A stretch of 64,000 nt of DNA from positions 1,178,001 through 1,242,000 of the forward strand of contig CAXXWF010000001.1 of the NCBI GenBank assembly GCA_963665865.2, in the 5' to 3' direction. Each line of letters begins with the position of its first letter. The stretch's first letter is position 1. The position numbers were made by a program, and so were the translations under genes. The notes under the pieces are model-generated. The model ran no database searches. It was not told the origin of the DNA and saw nothing but the letters and a program-made list of their open reading frames with translations. The stretch comes from PHAA01 sp963665865 (lineage in GTDB: Bacteria > Bacillota > Syntrophomonadia > Syntrophomonadales > Syntrophomonadaceae). This document shows positions 1-8,349 of this stretch, piece after piece.

Positions 1-686
1 GTATTGGGGGAATGCCCAATGCCGTAGGCAGGGTAATCGCCCAATCAGATCTTAAGGATCTGGGGGTTCACACGGAACTGTATGTCGATGCCCTGTTAGC
101 AATTACCAAAGCGGGCAAGGTGAATGGACGTCAAAAGAGCATTGATAGGGGTTTACAGATATATGGCTTCGCATTTGGTTCCGAAGAATTGTACAGGTTT
201 ATCGATAACAACCCTGAGTTAGCAGCTTACCCCGGGGATTACACTAATGAACCCTATATAATTGGGCAGTTGGACAATTTCATGTCCATAAACAATGCTC
301 TTGAAGTTGACTTATTTGGCCAAGTTTCGTCGGAATCAGATGGGACCAGGCAGATAAGTGGCAATGGAGGACAGGCTGATTTTGTTATGGGTGCCTATAG
401 ATCCAAAGGCGGCAAGAGTTTTATCTGTTTGTCCTCAACCTATGACAATGACGGAGAACTTCACTCGCGGATTAATCCAATCCTAAAACCAGGCTCCATA
501 GTCACTTCCAACCGAACCACGACCCATTATGTTGTTACTGAATTTGGCATCGTTAATGTCAAAGGTAAAAGCACCTGGGAAAGAGCTGAAGCGCTGATCT
601 CGATAGCCAACCCTATTTTCAGAGACCAACTTATAAAAGATGCAGCCGATATGAAGATTTGGACCAAAACCAGTAAAGCTAATTGA
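1..686 (+). CDS. Acetyl-CoA hydrolase/CoA-transferase, C-terminal part
   Basis: The gene is open at the left edge and the reading frame continues upstream of the first ATG (codons ATT GGG GGA precede it), so this is the 3' half of a protein usually about 430-450 residues long. The family moves CoA between acyl groups (4-hydroxybutyrate or butyryl-CoA:acetate CoA-transferase, succinyl-CoA:acetate CoA-transferase). Visible signatures are IGGMPNAV, HTELYVDA (the Glu is expected to carry the glutamyl-CoA thioester), the glycine-rich GNGGQADFVMGA, and GGKSFI. In a syntrophic or butyrate-metabolising clostridium such an enzyme activates butyrate with acetyl-CoA. The substrate cannot be fixed from this fragment. 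The stop is TGA at 684-686 and no partner gene follows closely. Confidence 0.88.
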   Translation, partial: IGGMPNAVGRVIAQSDLKDLGVHTELYVDALLAITKAGKVNGRQKSIDRGLQIYGFAFGSEELYRFIDNNPELAAYPGDYTNEPYIIGQLDNFMSINNALEVDLFGQVSSESDGTRQISGNGGQADFVMGAYRSKGGKSFICLSSTYDNDGELHSRINPILKPGSIVTSNRTTTHYVVTEFGIVNVKGKSTWERAEALISIANPIFRDQLIKDAADMKIWTKTSKAN

Positions 687-817
687 TCAAGCAGTTTGTT
701 ATCATGAAAGGTAAATATTATACTATTAGGAGTTAGGCCGCAGCCCGGCCCTTTCTAATCTAAGGCACCAAATATTTTGTTCTCTGGTATCACCAATTCT
801 AAAAAAGAGGTTTACTT

Positions 818-2134
818 GTGAAAAAATCGCTGACAATAATTTTGGCTTTAATCATAACAATATTATATGTTCTTCCGGTTTTTGCAGCTGACACCCCATA
901 TCCCGCCATAGAATCCGAAGCAGCTGTTCTGATGGATGCCAGGACGGGGCAGGTGCTGTATGAAAAAAACATGAATGAGCAATTGTACCCGGCTTCCATA
1001 ACCAAAATTATGACCATTCTTTTGGGCCTCGAATATAGCAATTTGAATGACACTATAACCATGTCCCATCAGGCAATTTACAGCATCGATAAAGGATCAT
1101 CCCACATTGCCTTGGAGGTGGGTGAGCAAATAACTATGGAGCAAGCCTTAATGGCGGCTATGCTGCCATCTGCCAATGAAGCCAGCAATGGTATTGCTGA
1201 ACATATCAGCGGCAGTATCCCGGAATTTGTGAAATTGATGAATAAGCGTGCGGCAGCAGCAGGTGCGCTGCATACCAACTTTGCTAATGCTAATGGTTTG
1301 CCTAACGATGAACATGTCACAACCGCTTATGATATGGCGATGATAACTAAAGCGGCTCTAATGAATGAGCAGTTCCGCCGAATATTTGCAACCCTGCAAT
1401 ATGAAATACCACCCACTAATATGAAACCTAAACCGCGCTATTTGTGGACTGAACATAAAATGTTGAAGCCTGGTAAATATAAATACGATGGGGTGATTGG
1501 AGGCAAGACCGGCTATACTAAAGATGCCCAGCTTACATTGGTCACGGCTGCCCGCAGAGGTGACCGGGAACTGATAGTGGTGGTTTTAAAAAGTTGGGGC
1601 AGTGGGGTGTATAATGATACTAAAACTCTGCTAGATTATGGATTTGATGAATTCATCCCAACGACGATAATGCTGCCGGCGGTTAGTAACCTTGCCAATC
1701 CCCAGGATAATTTGCCATCAGCCCAAAATATCATTAACCAGGTCAAAGACATTCCATATACTTGGTTATTACATAAAAATGTGAATGTCAGCGATATAGC
1801 GATTGACTACGCCGCCGTTGACAATCCTGGCGTCTCCAATCCCCAACTTAAAGCAGACATTCATTTGAAAAACCAGAGTGATTTGATGTACAGTAACCTA
1901 GGCTCCATTATGTTGGAGAGTCTCCCCAATACGACCAATACGAGTAATGCTTGGCTGAGCATATTAATATATATTGGCTTAGTTATTATCAAGATCATTG
2001 CGGCGTTAACCATGCTTCTTTTCGCGTTACGATGGTTTATTAGACGCAAAAATAAGAAGCGCAAAAGGCATGGAGTAATCGATACAAGCATACAAAGGGA
2101 AACGAGGGTCAATTACAATAAAAACAGAGGATAG
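818..2134 (+). CDS. D-alanyl-D-alanine carboxypeptidase (PBP5/DacF type)
   Basis: A secreted serine carboxypeptidase that removes the terminal D-Ala from peptidoglycan stem peptides. It starts at GTG 818 behind an AAAGAGG ribosome site. Residues 1-24 form a signal peptide. The three catalytic motifs of the S11 family are present: S60-I-T-K63, S118-A-N120 and K-T-G near residue 230 (in GGKTGYT). The C-terminal domain is followed by a membrane segment (about residues 385-410) and a very basic cytoplasmic tail rich in R and K, instead of the amphipathic helix of E. coli PBP5. This makes it a bitopic membrane enzyme of the Bacillus DacF/DacB kind. Length (438 aa) is normal. It appears monocistronic, with a terminator directly downstream. 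Confidence 0.93.
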   Translation: MKKSLTIILALIITILYVLPVFAADTPYPAIESEAAVLMDARTGQVLYEKNMNEQLYPASITKIMTILLGLEYSNLNDTITMSHQAIYSIDKGSSHIALEVGEQITMEQALMAAMLPSANEASNGIAEHISGSIPEFVKLMNKRAAAAGALHTNFANANGLPNDEHVTTAYDMAMITKAALMNEQFRRIFATLQYEIPPTNMKPKPRYLWTEHKMLKPGKYKYDGVIGGKTGYTKDAQLTLVTAARRGDRELIVVVLKSWGSGVYNDTKTLLDYGFDEFIPTTIMLPAVSNLANPQDNLPSAQNIINQVKDIPYTWLLHKNVNVSDIAIDYAAVDNPGVSNPQLKADIHLKNQSDLMYSNLGSIMLESLPNTTNTSNAWLSILIYIGLVIIKIIAALTMLLFALRWFIRRKNKKRKRHGVIDTSIQRETRVNYNKNRG

Positions 2135-2166
2135 ATTTAACTATCAACATCCACATGAATATACCA

Positions 2167-2191
2167 AACCGCCAAAGCAGGCGGTTTTTTT
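2167..2191 (+). terminator. Rho-independent terminator of the carboxypeptidase gene
   Basis: A 7-bp stem AACCGCC/GGCGGTT with a 6-nt loop is followed by a T tract, 33 nt after the stop codon. Confidence 0.85.
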
Positions 2192-2299
2192 ATGTGCAAA
2201 ATGTGATCATCAGCAGTAACCAAAAGCGGTGGCAGAGGCATATTATATTTTACCGGAGTAACAAAAAATACCAAATACACAGTTATGGATAGAGTTGTA

Positions 2300-2324
2300 C
2301 ACCCAATAATATAATTATTGGGTG
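2300..2324. other. 11-bp perfect hairpin upstream of the lysis-like cassette
   Basis: CACCCAATAAT at 2300-2310 pairs perfectly with 2314-2324 across a 3-nt loop. No T tract follows on the plus strand (GCAAAAAAG follows). It may be an operator or mRNA hairpin for the genes starting at 2404; a terminator role is less likely. Confidence 0.4.
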
Positions 2325-2403
2325 GCAAAAAAGAGCAGTTACAGTCAGCAATAAAAGTTACCGCTGTCTTAGTGGCTCATTAAACAGCAGGGTAGGTGAT
2401 GTA

Positions 2404-2862
2404 ATGGGATATGGAAATGACTTAAGTGATATAGGAAAAGCCTTTATTGCAATCGCTTTCCTGGTTGGCATGATTGAAGCAGTTACGTTGTTCACTCAAA
2501 CCCTGGCAGAAAAGATCCCCTATCTGCCTGACGATTACCATTGGACAATATCCTATGGTTTTAGTTGTGTTCTCGGAGCATGGATCTGTTGGCAAGGGCA
2601 TTTTGACATATTTACAATGCTGGGGCTTGACTGGTGGCAGCACCACTGGCTGGGCTATATCGGCACCGGCTGTATTATTGGCGGCGGTGTTAAACGGCTC
2701 TTCATCTATTTGAAAACGATTGGCTCAATTCCGGGCATTGTGTCAGGTACGGCTGCCGTGTTCGGCTTGGGGAGCACCCAGGGCAGTGATTCTACTGAGA
2801 CAAACATCACTACCAATAGTAGTGCCAATGCCCAGCCAGATCAAAATCAGAAAGGTTTATAG
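2404..2862 (+). CDS. Holin-like small membrane protein
   Basis: A 152-residue protein with an early hydrophobic helix (about residues 12-32), further hydrophobic segments near 48-65 and 82-100, and a polar, Ser/Thr/Asn-rich C-terminal tail. I do not recognise a named family from sequence alone. Its position 11 nt upstream of a secreted-type amidase that lacks a signal peptide is the arrangement of phage holin-endolysin pairs, so it may form the membrane route for that amidase. The start is ATG 2404 after GGTAGGTGATGTA. No structural phage genes lie nearby, so this is a domesticated or solitary cassette rather than a prophage. The function is inferred from context. Confidence 0.55.
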   Translation: MGYGNDLSDIGKAFIAIAFLVGMIEAVTLFTQTLAEKIPYLPDDYHWTISYGFSCVLGAWICWQGHFDIFTMLGLDWWQHHWLGYIGTGCIIGGGVKRLFIYLKTIGSIPGIVSGTAAVFGLGSTQGSDSTETNITTNSSANAQPDQNQKGL

Positions 2863-2873
2863 GAGGTTAACAA

Positions 2874-3677
2874 ATGGATATAATCTGGAGCCCTACACCC
2901 AACTTTTCAGTGGGACGCAACGGGAGAACCATAATTGCCATCGTCGATCATATAACTGCAGGTTCAGCCTCTGGCGCAATTGCCTGGTTAAGTAATCCGG
3001 CATCCCAAGTAAGTGCCCACTATTTGGTCGATCGTGCCGGAGCAATCTATCAACTGGTAAAGGACGAGGATACCGCCTGGCATGCTGGCGCTGTCAACAA
3101 TCCTAATTGGTCGCTGTATGACGGCACAAATCCCAACCGTTATACCCTGGGCATTGAACATGAGGGTTATGATGGCACCTTAACTGAGACTCAATATCAA
3201 TCGACCCTGTGGCTTCAGCAACAATTGATAACAAAATGGAAGCTGCCGATTACTACAGATCATATCATAGGGCATTATCGCATTGACAGCGTGAATCGCC
3301 CTAACTGCCCGGGGCCTAATTTCCCATGGTCAAGATTATTTGCGGATCTGACCGACCCATCGACAATCAACATTATTTATAATGGGCAGGTTATGCAGGG
3401 CTATGTTATCGAAGATCGTACCTGGGCGCCGGTGCGTGCCATAGCCGAGTTTATGGGTCGGACAGTTCAGTGGGATGCGGCTACTAATACAGCCTTGGTG
3501 CTGCCGGTAAATATTCCGATAGTTCCTACAGCTGAAATAAAAGTAGTTGTCGGTTCAACCATCCTGCCAACTAAGTTGTTTAATGAACGGACGTATGCGC
3601 CTGTCCGGGCTTTGGCTGAAGCGCTGGGTCATCAGGTCAACTGGGATGCCGCAACCAACTCAGTAATTATTGTTTAA
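2874..3677 (+). CDS. N-acetylmuramoyl-L-alanine amidase with copper-amine-oxidase-like stalk domains
   Basis: An Amidase_2/T7-lysozyme-type peptidoglycan amidase cleaving the MurNAc-L-Ala bond. Expected zinc ligands are visible: H26 in VDHITAG, the His in IIGHYRID and the Cys in RPNCPGP. The catalytic domain spans about residues 10-160. Residues about 170-267 form two copies of the copper-amine-oxidase N-terminal-like stalk motif (APVRAIAEFMGRTVQWD and APVRALAEALGHQVNWD), common in clostridial envelope proteins. There is no signal peptide, so export probably depends on the holin-like protein just upstream. The start ATG 2874 follows AGGAGG. It is co-transcribed with 2404 and a small ORF downstream. 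Confidence 0.9.
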   Translation: MDIIWSPTPNFSVGRNGRTIIAIVDHITAGSASGAIAWLSNPASQVSAHYLVDRAGAIYQLVKDEDTAWHAGAVNNPNWSLYDGTNPNRYTLGIEHEGYDGTLTETQYQSTLWLQQQLITKWKLPITTDHIIGHYRIDSVNRPNCPGPNFPWSRLFADLTDPSTINIIYNGQVMQGYVIEDRTWAPVRAIAEFMGRTVQWDAATNTALVLPVNIPIVPTAEIKVVVGSTILPTKLFNERTYAPVRALAEALGHQVNWDAATNSVIIV

Positions 3678-3689
3678 GGAGGGTATAAG

Positions 3690-3821
3690 CTGACAATTGA
3701 CTCAACTATTTTAAACAGCTTACTAGTGGCCCTGGCTTTTATAATTACTGGATACGCTTTTGGACGTTTGTATTACGATAAAGACCCACCTGGCGTTAAG
3801 AACCAAGTGGGTTTAACATAA
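3690..3821 (+). CDS. 43-residue single-TM protein, probable CTG start
   Basis: Twelve nucleotides after the amidase stop, AAGGAGG (3677-3683) sits 6 nt before a CTG codon at 3690 that opens a 43-codon frame ending TAA at 3821. No ATG, GTG or TTG lies in frame near that ribosome site. The peptide has one hydrophobic helix (about residues 8-24, LNSLLVALAFIITGYAF) and a basic/acidic C-terminal tail. It could be a third lysis-cassette component, such as an antiholin-like or spanin-like helper, but that is inference. The ribosome site and the coherent membrane helix are the support; the CTG start is unusual. Confidence 0.5.
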   Translation: MTIDSTILNSLLVALAFIITGYAFGRLYYDKDPPGVKNQVGLT

Positions 3822-3927
3822 ATCCTGTTCGGTGAACCCGCTCTGTCCCCAAGTCTAATTAAGTGCAACTAGTAATACTGCCGTAAACTTTATCGCCAGT
3901 GCTTACTTACGATACTTGGCTTATAAG

Positions 3928-4404
3928 TTATTTATTAAGATCTTCCTTCCATCCGCCTGAAATCCAAGCATAAAGTTCCGGTGATTTAAGACGAACCGCC
4001 TTTTCCCCATTTTTAAAGACGACTTGATTATTTATAGGGTGCATTTCGACAAGAGTACTTCCATTAGCTAATTTGTTAGTTATAGAATCAAACGCAGGCT
4101 CAATATAAACATAACCTCCGTTTTCTAATTCTATTTCTAAAACAGTTGGGCCGACTCCTTTTACAATCACTTGAGCCTTATCTTCACTGACTAATTGCGA
4201 AGCATTTAACCATCCCAAGACCTTCGCAATAGTTTCCTTATCTTTTGAATTGTTCAGGTGCAGCGGAGGTATCGAATTGCTCGCCATATTTAGATTGAGA
4301 TTTATCGTCTTAATATTATCTATACTTGGTATATTGGGCTTCTCACTACAACCGCTTAACAATAGGATTGCCGTAATAAATAACAATATTAAACATTTCT
4401 TCAT
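3928..4404 (-). CDS. Hypothetical lipoprotein
   Basis: A 158-residue secreted lipoprotein. The signal peptide MKKCLILLFITAILLLSGCS ends in a lipobox (LSGC), so Cys19 should be diacylated and the protein held on the outer face of the membrane. I chose the ATG at 4404 because AAAGGAGAT lies 7 nt upstream; a longer frame from 4431 lacks a ribosome site and would bury the signal peptide. The mature part is mixed alpha/beta with no motif I recognise. It lies 66 nt downstream of the sigma-factor/propeller operon on the same strand and may be its third gene. Confidence 0.75.
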   Translation of the reverse strand: MKKCLILLFITAILLLSGCSEKPNIPSIDNIKTINLNLNMASNSIPPLHLNNSKDKETIAKVLGWLNASQLVSEDKAQVIVKGVGPTVLEIELENGGYVYIEPAFDSITNKLANGSTLVEMHPINNQVVFKNGEKAVRLKSPELYAWISGGWKEDLNK

Positions 4405-4470
4405 TGACGTATCTCCTTTAGCTGCCATCATTAGCCTACAAAATTCTATGAGAACACGAGGGTATTTTGC

Positions 4471-5604
4471 CTATGATAGAGGAATTACAGTTATATCGCC
4501 GTGCATATCAGCTGGAGACTTGGTGTCATATGCATAAAGAGTTTTTCCATCTGTGCAGAGCTTCCACACTGAGCCAAGACCTTCAGCAAGTATAGTAGTT
4601 TGGTGCGTCTGCAAATTTATCTGAATAATGTTGTTTTCTCCATTAAAACAATCTGCCACATAAAGATAGTCACCATAACCTGTAATGCGGTCAACAAAAG
4701 CAGAAGGATCATTTGTGTCCGGCACAGGAATTTGCGACATTCCATTACCATTTAGACCAATGCGCCATAAGCCAGGTTCATCATGAGAGGTATAATAAAA
4801 TATTCCATTAAGTATCTTGCCTTCATGCACACTTAAATTCAAAAGTTTTTTAGGTGTTCGGGTTGCCATATCAATTGCGAAAAGTCCGGAGTCATTTCTT
4901 GTAAATGCATCTGCAACAGCAGTCTCACCATCAAAATCCAGGAAATTCCATGAATCCTTGGAACGAGCAAAAAGCACCTCATCCTTGTGGCTGGCAAGAT
5001 CAAAAATATGATACTCGAATTCTGTAAACCCTCCGCTGGTATCATCTTTAAAGGCTAGAGTATATAAAAGCAGACCATTACGGACAGCGTTAACTCCAAT
5101 ATTTTTACCCGATACGAGCGGTACTGATGTGTTTTTACCAATATCACGCTGGAAAATGGTACTGGCATTTGAGTAATAAATAAATCCTCTATCTTCGAAT
5201 ACTCGTGATGCGTAGCTAATTTCCAGGGTAGAAACAGTCTCGCCAGCTTTAGTTGGGCTATTGAAGCGGTAGAGCTTATCTTGATAATCGGTATAATACA
5301 TACTTCCGCCTGACAAGAACATCTCGCATACATCGCCACCACTGCCACCTATAGAACTCTCATGGTTGGCGAAATTAATACGAGGTTCCTTGGGGAGGGG
5401 GGGGGGAAAGTTATAATTAAAGCAAATACCTACTACACTGGCAACCAGAATCAAAGAAGCAAAGCCTATAATTAGTTGCCGATAATATTTCACCGCGTAA
5501 GTTTGGGGAATGTTTTTTCTAGTTATTGAATTTATTATTCTCTGCTTAAGCTCGTCACTGGCCCTTATATCATCAAAAACTGACCTAAGAATCTCCTTAT
5601 TCAT
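4471..5604 (-). CDS. Membrane-anchored propeller protein, probable anti-sigma partner of the ECF factor
   Basis: The start ATG 5604 overlaps the end of the sigma-factor gene by 8 nt, a typical sigma/anti-sigma coupling. The N-terminal cytoplasmic segment (about residues 1-45) is followed by one TM helix (IIGFASLILVASVVGICF). A proline-rich linker and an extracytoplasmic domain of repeated strands with YY/YFxS-type motifs follow, resembling DUF5050/TolB-like beta-propellers (about residues 80-375). The layout fits a sensor whose outer propeller detects a ligand and whose inner part holds the sigma factor; no zinc-binding ZAS motif is seen. A ten-C run in the coding strand (5397-5406) falls just after the TM segment and could make the gene phase-variable. 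Confidence 0.75.
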   Translation of the reverse strand: MNKEILRSVFDDIRASDELKQRIINSITRKNIPQTYAVKYYRQLIIGFASLILVASVVGICFNYNFPPPLPKEPRINFANHESSIGGSGGDVCEMFLSGGSMYYTDYQDKLYRFNSPTKAGETVSTLEISYASRVFEDRGFIYYSNASTIFQRDIGKNTSVPLVSGKNIGVNAVRNGLLLYTLAFKDDTSGGFTEFEYHIFDLASHKDEVLFARSKDSWNFLDFDGETAVADAFTRNDSGLFAIDMATRTPKKLLNLSVHEGKILNGIFYYTSHDEPGLWRIGLNGNGMSQIPVPDTNDPSAFVDRITGYGDYLYVADCFNGENNIIQINLQTHQTTILAEGLGSVWKLCTDGKTLYAYDTKSPADMHGDITVIPLS

Positions 5605-6085
5605 TATCGAAGTCCTCCTCAAGCTTGATTTTAAGCAGTTTTCTTGCCCGGTGCAGCTGTGAGCCAATAGTGGCTTCCTTTTTGCCAATTATTTTGGCTA
5701 TTTCCGCAATACTGTAGTTCTCATAATAAAATAGCAGAACTATACTGCGGTATTTTACTGGAAGTTCCAAAACAGAAGAAAGTACTTCCTGTTTTTCTGG
5801 GGTAGTATTATATAAGTTTTCCTCAAAAACAACAGTTTTTCTAAACCATGCACTCTTCAAACGATCTTTGCAGACATTAATTGCAACTCTGATAAGCCAA
5901 GCCTTTTCATATTCATCACTTTCGAAAATATGCTCTTTTTCAACTAGTTTGAAAAACACGTCTTGAGCAGCATCTTCAGCGTCACTTTTATTTTTAAGAT
6001 GCAGCAATGTTATTCTGAATAGCATATCTGAGTATTTATCAACTACCCTTTGCAAATAGTCGTTTGTATGTAATGCCTCATGCAA
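5597..6085 (-). CDS. ECF-type RNA polymerase sigma factor
   Basis: A 162-residue extracytoplasmic-function sigma-70 factor. Region 2 (about residues 10-75) contains DAEDAAQDVFFKLVEK, the core-binding/-10 recognition helix. Region 4 (about 105-155) has the helix-turn-helix YSIAEIAKIIGKKEATIGSQLHRARK. The linker is short, as in this class. The start ATG 6085 follows AAGGAGGT at about 11 nt. The gene heads an operon with the coupled membrane propeller protein that probably restrains it. A possible self-recognised promoter is listed at 6109-6136. Confidence 0.92.
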   Translation of the reverse strand: MHEALHTNDYLQRVVDKYSDMLFRITLLHLKNKSDAEDAAQDVFFKLVEKEHIFESDEYEKAWLIRVAINVCKDRLKSAWFRKTVVFEENLYNTTPEKQEVLSSVLELPVKYRSIVLLFYYENYSIAEIAKIIGKKEATIGSQLHRARKLLKIKLEEDFDNE

Positions 6086-6108
6086 ATGCTTGACCTCCTT
6101 TTAACCAT

Positions 6109-6136
6109 AATACGAATGAAAACCATAAAACTTTGC
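6109..6136 (-). promoter_or_regulatory. Possible ECF-type autoregulatory promoter
   Basis: On the minus strand, GCAAAG (6131-6136) is separated by 16 nt from CGTATT (6109-6114), 24 nt upstream of the sigma-factor start. A CGT-containing -10 box is usual for ECF promoters, which often serve their own gene. This was found by eye only. Confidence 0.3.
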
Positions 6137-6250
6137 ATAGATAAAAAATTTGATTTGCCTGACATATTCATTTAATAGCTTTCCATAATTAGTTAATACA
6201 ACTATAATAATACAAAATAGTATATAAAATATGGATAGGAGGTTGGCAAA

Positions 6251-7846
6251 CTGCTGAAGCACTTAAAATATGTAATGGTCTTGTTGTTAGCGCTTGTCAT
6301 GCTGATAGCATTAGTGCTTCTCTGCAATGCAGCGCAACAGACGGTAGAGGTAAACTTGAGTGGAACGGACGTATCTGTTTCCGTTAATGGTAAGTTGGTC
6401 AATTTTCCCAATCAGAAACCTTATATCACTGAAGGACGTGCCCTTATTCCGGTGAGATTTATCTCCGAGGCGCTGGGGGCCCAAGTGCAATGGAATGACC
6501 CCCAAATTAACATTGAAACCCAAGACAAATCAATAGTCCTCACCGTGGGTTCCCAAGCTGCCACTGTCAACAGTTCTCCTATAAGCCTGGATGTTCCGGT
6601 GGCGATTTCCGGGGGGCGGGTAATGGTACCGCTTGGATTTGTAAGTCAAGTTTTGGGAGCAGAAGTCAAATGGCGGCCAGCTGATAGTTCGCAACCGGCA
6701 GCTGATAAGTTTGCTAATAAAACTTGGAGAGTAGCCTCAGAAACTACCTATGCACCGTTTGAATTTGTGCAAAAGGCCCAGTATGTTGGTTATGATATGG
6801 ATCTTATCCGAGCTATCAGTGAAGTGGAAGGTTATGATGTTAATATTATACCCGTTGGTTTTGATAAATTGATTTCAACCCTTCAGAACGATCAGACTGA
6901 TTGTGTTATTTCGGCTATGTCAATTAACCCTTATCGGCTGCAAGTTATTGATGCCAGTGAAACCTATTTTACCGATGGGTTGGTTGTCACCGTTCAGAAG
7001 GATAACAAGACTATCAATGATATGGAAGATCTGAGAGGTAAAAAACTGGGGGCAGAAATGGGAACCCTAGGGCTGGAAGCATGCAATGAAGTGAAAATTA
7101 AGGACCCTGCGACTGCGGTCATGGTTTTTGATTCAATCGGCGAAGCTTTTTTAGATCTGGAAAATGGCAGAGTTGATGCGGTAATTAGTGACTGGGGCAT
7201 CACACGATTTTACTGTATGACAAAGGGAAAAACACTCAAAACTATAGACAATACTTTCCAACCCAGGACCAATGAGGCCTACGGCATATACGTAAAGCAG
7301 GGAAATAGCAGCCTGCTTGCGATGATTAATGATGGGCTGAAAAAAGTAAAGGCCGATGGAACCGTAGATCAATTGCAGAGAAAGTGGTTCGGTGAGAGCC
7401 AGATAGTTGTTCCCGAGAGCACGGAAAAAGATTTCAATTTTATATTGAAATATGGGATATCGGCCAGGAATGAAATTGACACCTTCAATGGAACCATTAC
7501 TAAAGATTTGATTGCTGCTGGGAGTACGACCATAGACCTTGACCTAACAGCCGTGGAATTATCTGCTATAGAAAAACAAATGCGAGAAATAAATATACTT
7601 AATTACCCTGAGAAATTTGAACCCGACCCTAGTCGCTATGTTACTCCTAATATCACATATTATCTGATAATTAATATGGATGGAAAAACCAAGAAAATTC
7701 AATGGGAAGACTATAATTGCTACAGGGAATGGCTTGAGCCTGTTGAAGCAACTCAGATGAGAAGTGTTTTCAAAAACATAATAATGACTATAGAACAAAA
7801 AGAAGAATATAAAAAACTGCCCCAGGCAGTTGGTGGTTATGATTAA
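6251..7846 (+). CDS. Stalk domain fused to an amino-acid-type periplasmic binding protein
   Basis: A secreted fusion protein. After the signal peptide comes a copper-amine-oxidase-like stalk domain (about residues 30-140, with ALIPVRFISEALGAQVQW and VMVPLGFVSQVLGAEVKW). A family-3 solute-binding domain follows (about 155-385; TYAPFEFVQ, GYDMDLIRAI, NDQTDCVISAMS, EMGTLGLEA), then about 130 residues I cannot assign. I place the start at CTG 6251: AGGAGG ends 8 nt upstream and this start adds LLKHLKY, giving the signal peptide its basic n-region. The first in-frame ATG (6275) has neither. No ABC permease or ATPase is adjacent, so it may act as a ligand sensor rather than a transporter subunit. 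Confidence 0.82.
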   Translation: MLKHLKYVMVLLLALVMLIALVLLCNAAQQTVEVNLSGTDVSVSVNGKLVNFPNQKPYITEGRALIPVRFISEALGAQVQWNDPQINIETQDKSIVLTVGSQAATVNSSPISLDVPVAISGGRVMVPLGFVSQVLGAEVKWRPADSSQPAADKFANKTWRVASETTYAPFEFVQKAQYVGYDMDLIRAISEVEGYDVNIIPVGFDKLISTLQNDQTDCVISAMSINPYRLQVIDASETYFTDGLVVTVQKDNKTINDMEDLRGKKLGAEMGTLGLEACNEVKIKDPATAVMVFDSIGEAFLDLENGRVDAVISDWGITRFYCMTKGKTLKTIDNTFQPRTNEAYGIYVKQGNSSLLAMINDGLKKVKADGTVDQLQRKWFGESQIVVPESTEKDFNFILKYGISARNEIDTFNGTITKDLIAAGSTTIDLDLTAVELSAIEKQMREINILNYPEKFEPDPSRYVTPNITYYLIINMDGKTKKIQWEDYNCYREWLEPVEATQMRSVFKNIIMTIEQKEEYKKLPQAVGGYD

Positions 7847-7912
7847 TTAGTGAACGTTGAATGGCCGCAAAGCTATGCCGGAATTTATAAGTATCCAAGG
7901 AGAAATGTATCA

Positions 7913-8263
7913 ATGAAACCGCTTAGATTTGTACTACTAGGGGCTCTAATTATAGTCCTAATTTCTACAATTATGTCCGTAAGAGGAGATATATACAATT
8001 TAGCTCACCGTCTACGGTATGGCAATGACAGAGTATACTATCACGATAGAATCTACTATAATCCGCAAAATAGAGCCTTTGAAGAATTGCCAGTCAAGGG
8101 AGATGAACTCGTTCCAACCGGGGAGAAAGTAATCGGGCTGCCCGTAATGGACACCCCGGGGTCAATGCAATTTCAAAAGGAGCGTAATGTTGTTCCTACG
8201 TTATTAATACTTAAGCAGTCTAACGATAAGTTCCTGGTGTATAGTTTAAGCGGCGGTCCGTAA
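7913..8263 (+). CDS. Hypothetical membrane-anchored protein
   Basis: 116 residues: one N-terminal membrane helix (about residues 5-24) followed by a short extracytoplasmic domain rich in Tyr, Arg and Asp (YHDRIYYNPQNRAFEELP). The ATG at 7913 is chosen because AAGGAG lies 8 nt upstream; a longer frame from GTG 7850 has no ribosome site. It lies 66 nt after the stalk/binding-protein gene on the same strand, probably in one operon with it and the next gene. No family is recognised. Confidence 0.65.
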   Translation: MKPLRFVLLGALIIVLISTIMSVRGDIYNLAHRLRYGNDRVYYHDRIYYNPQNRAFEELPVKGDELVPTGEKVIGLPVMDTPGSMQFQKERNVVPTLLILKQSNDKFLVYSLSGGP

Positions 8264-8349
8264 AAAATAGTCTGCCAGTAGAAAATTTTCAAAATAGTAC
8301 CTGCTATAGACCTTGTAATAGTCGATATTGAACATTCGGAGGAAGAGTA

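Noticed and set aside
736..755. GGCCG/CGGCC stem after the CoA-transferase gene
   Set aside because: Only 5 bp with a poor T tract (CTTTCT); too weak to call a terminator.
799..1320. Minus-strand open frames within the carboxypeptidase gene
   Set aside because: No ribosome sites or family pattern; they are antisense shadows of a well-supported gene.
3783..3815. ACCCAC/GTGGGT inverted repeat at the end of the 43-codon ORF as terminator
   Set aside because: Long 17-nt-class loop and no T tract; it lies inside the coding frame.
2404..3821. Prophage
   Set aside because: Only lysis-type genes are present; no integrase, capsid, portal, tail or att repeats were found.
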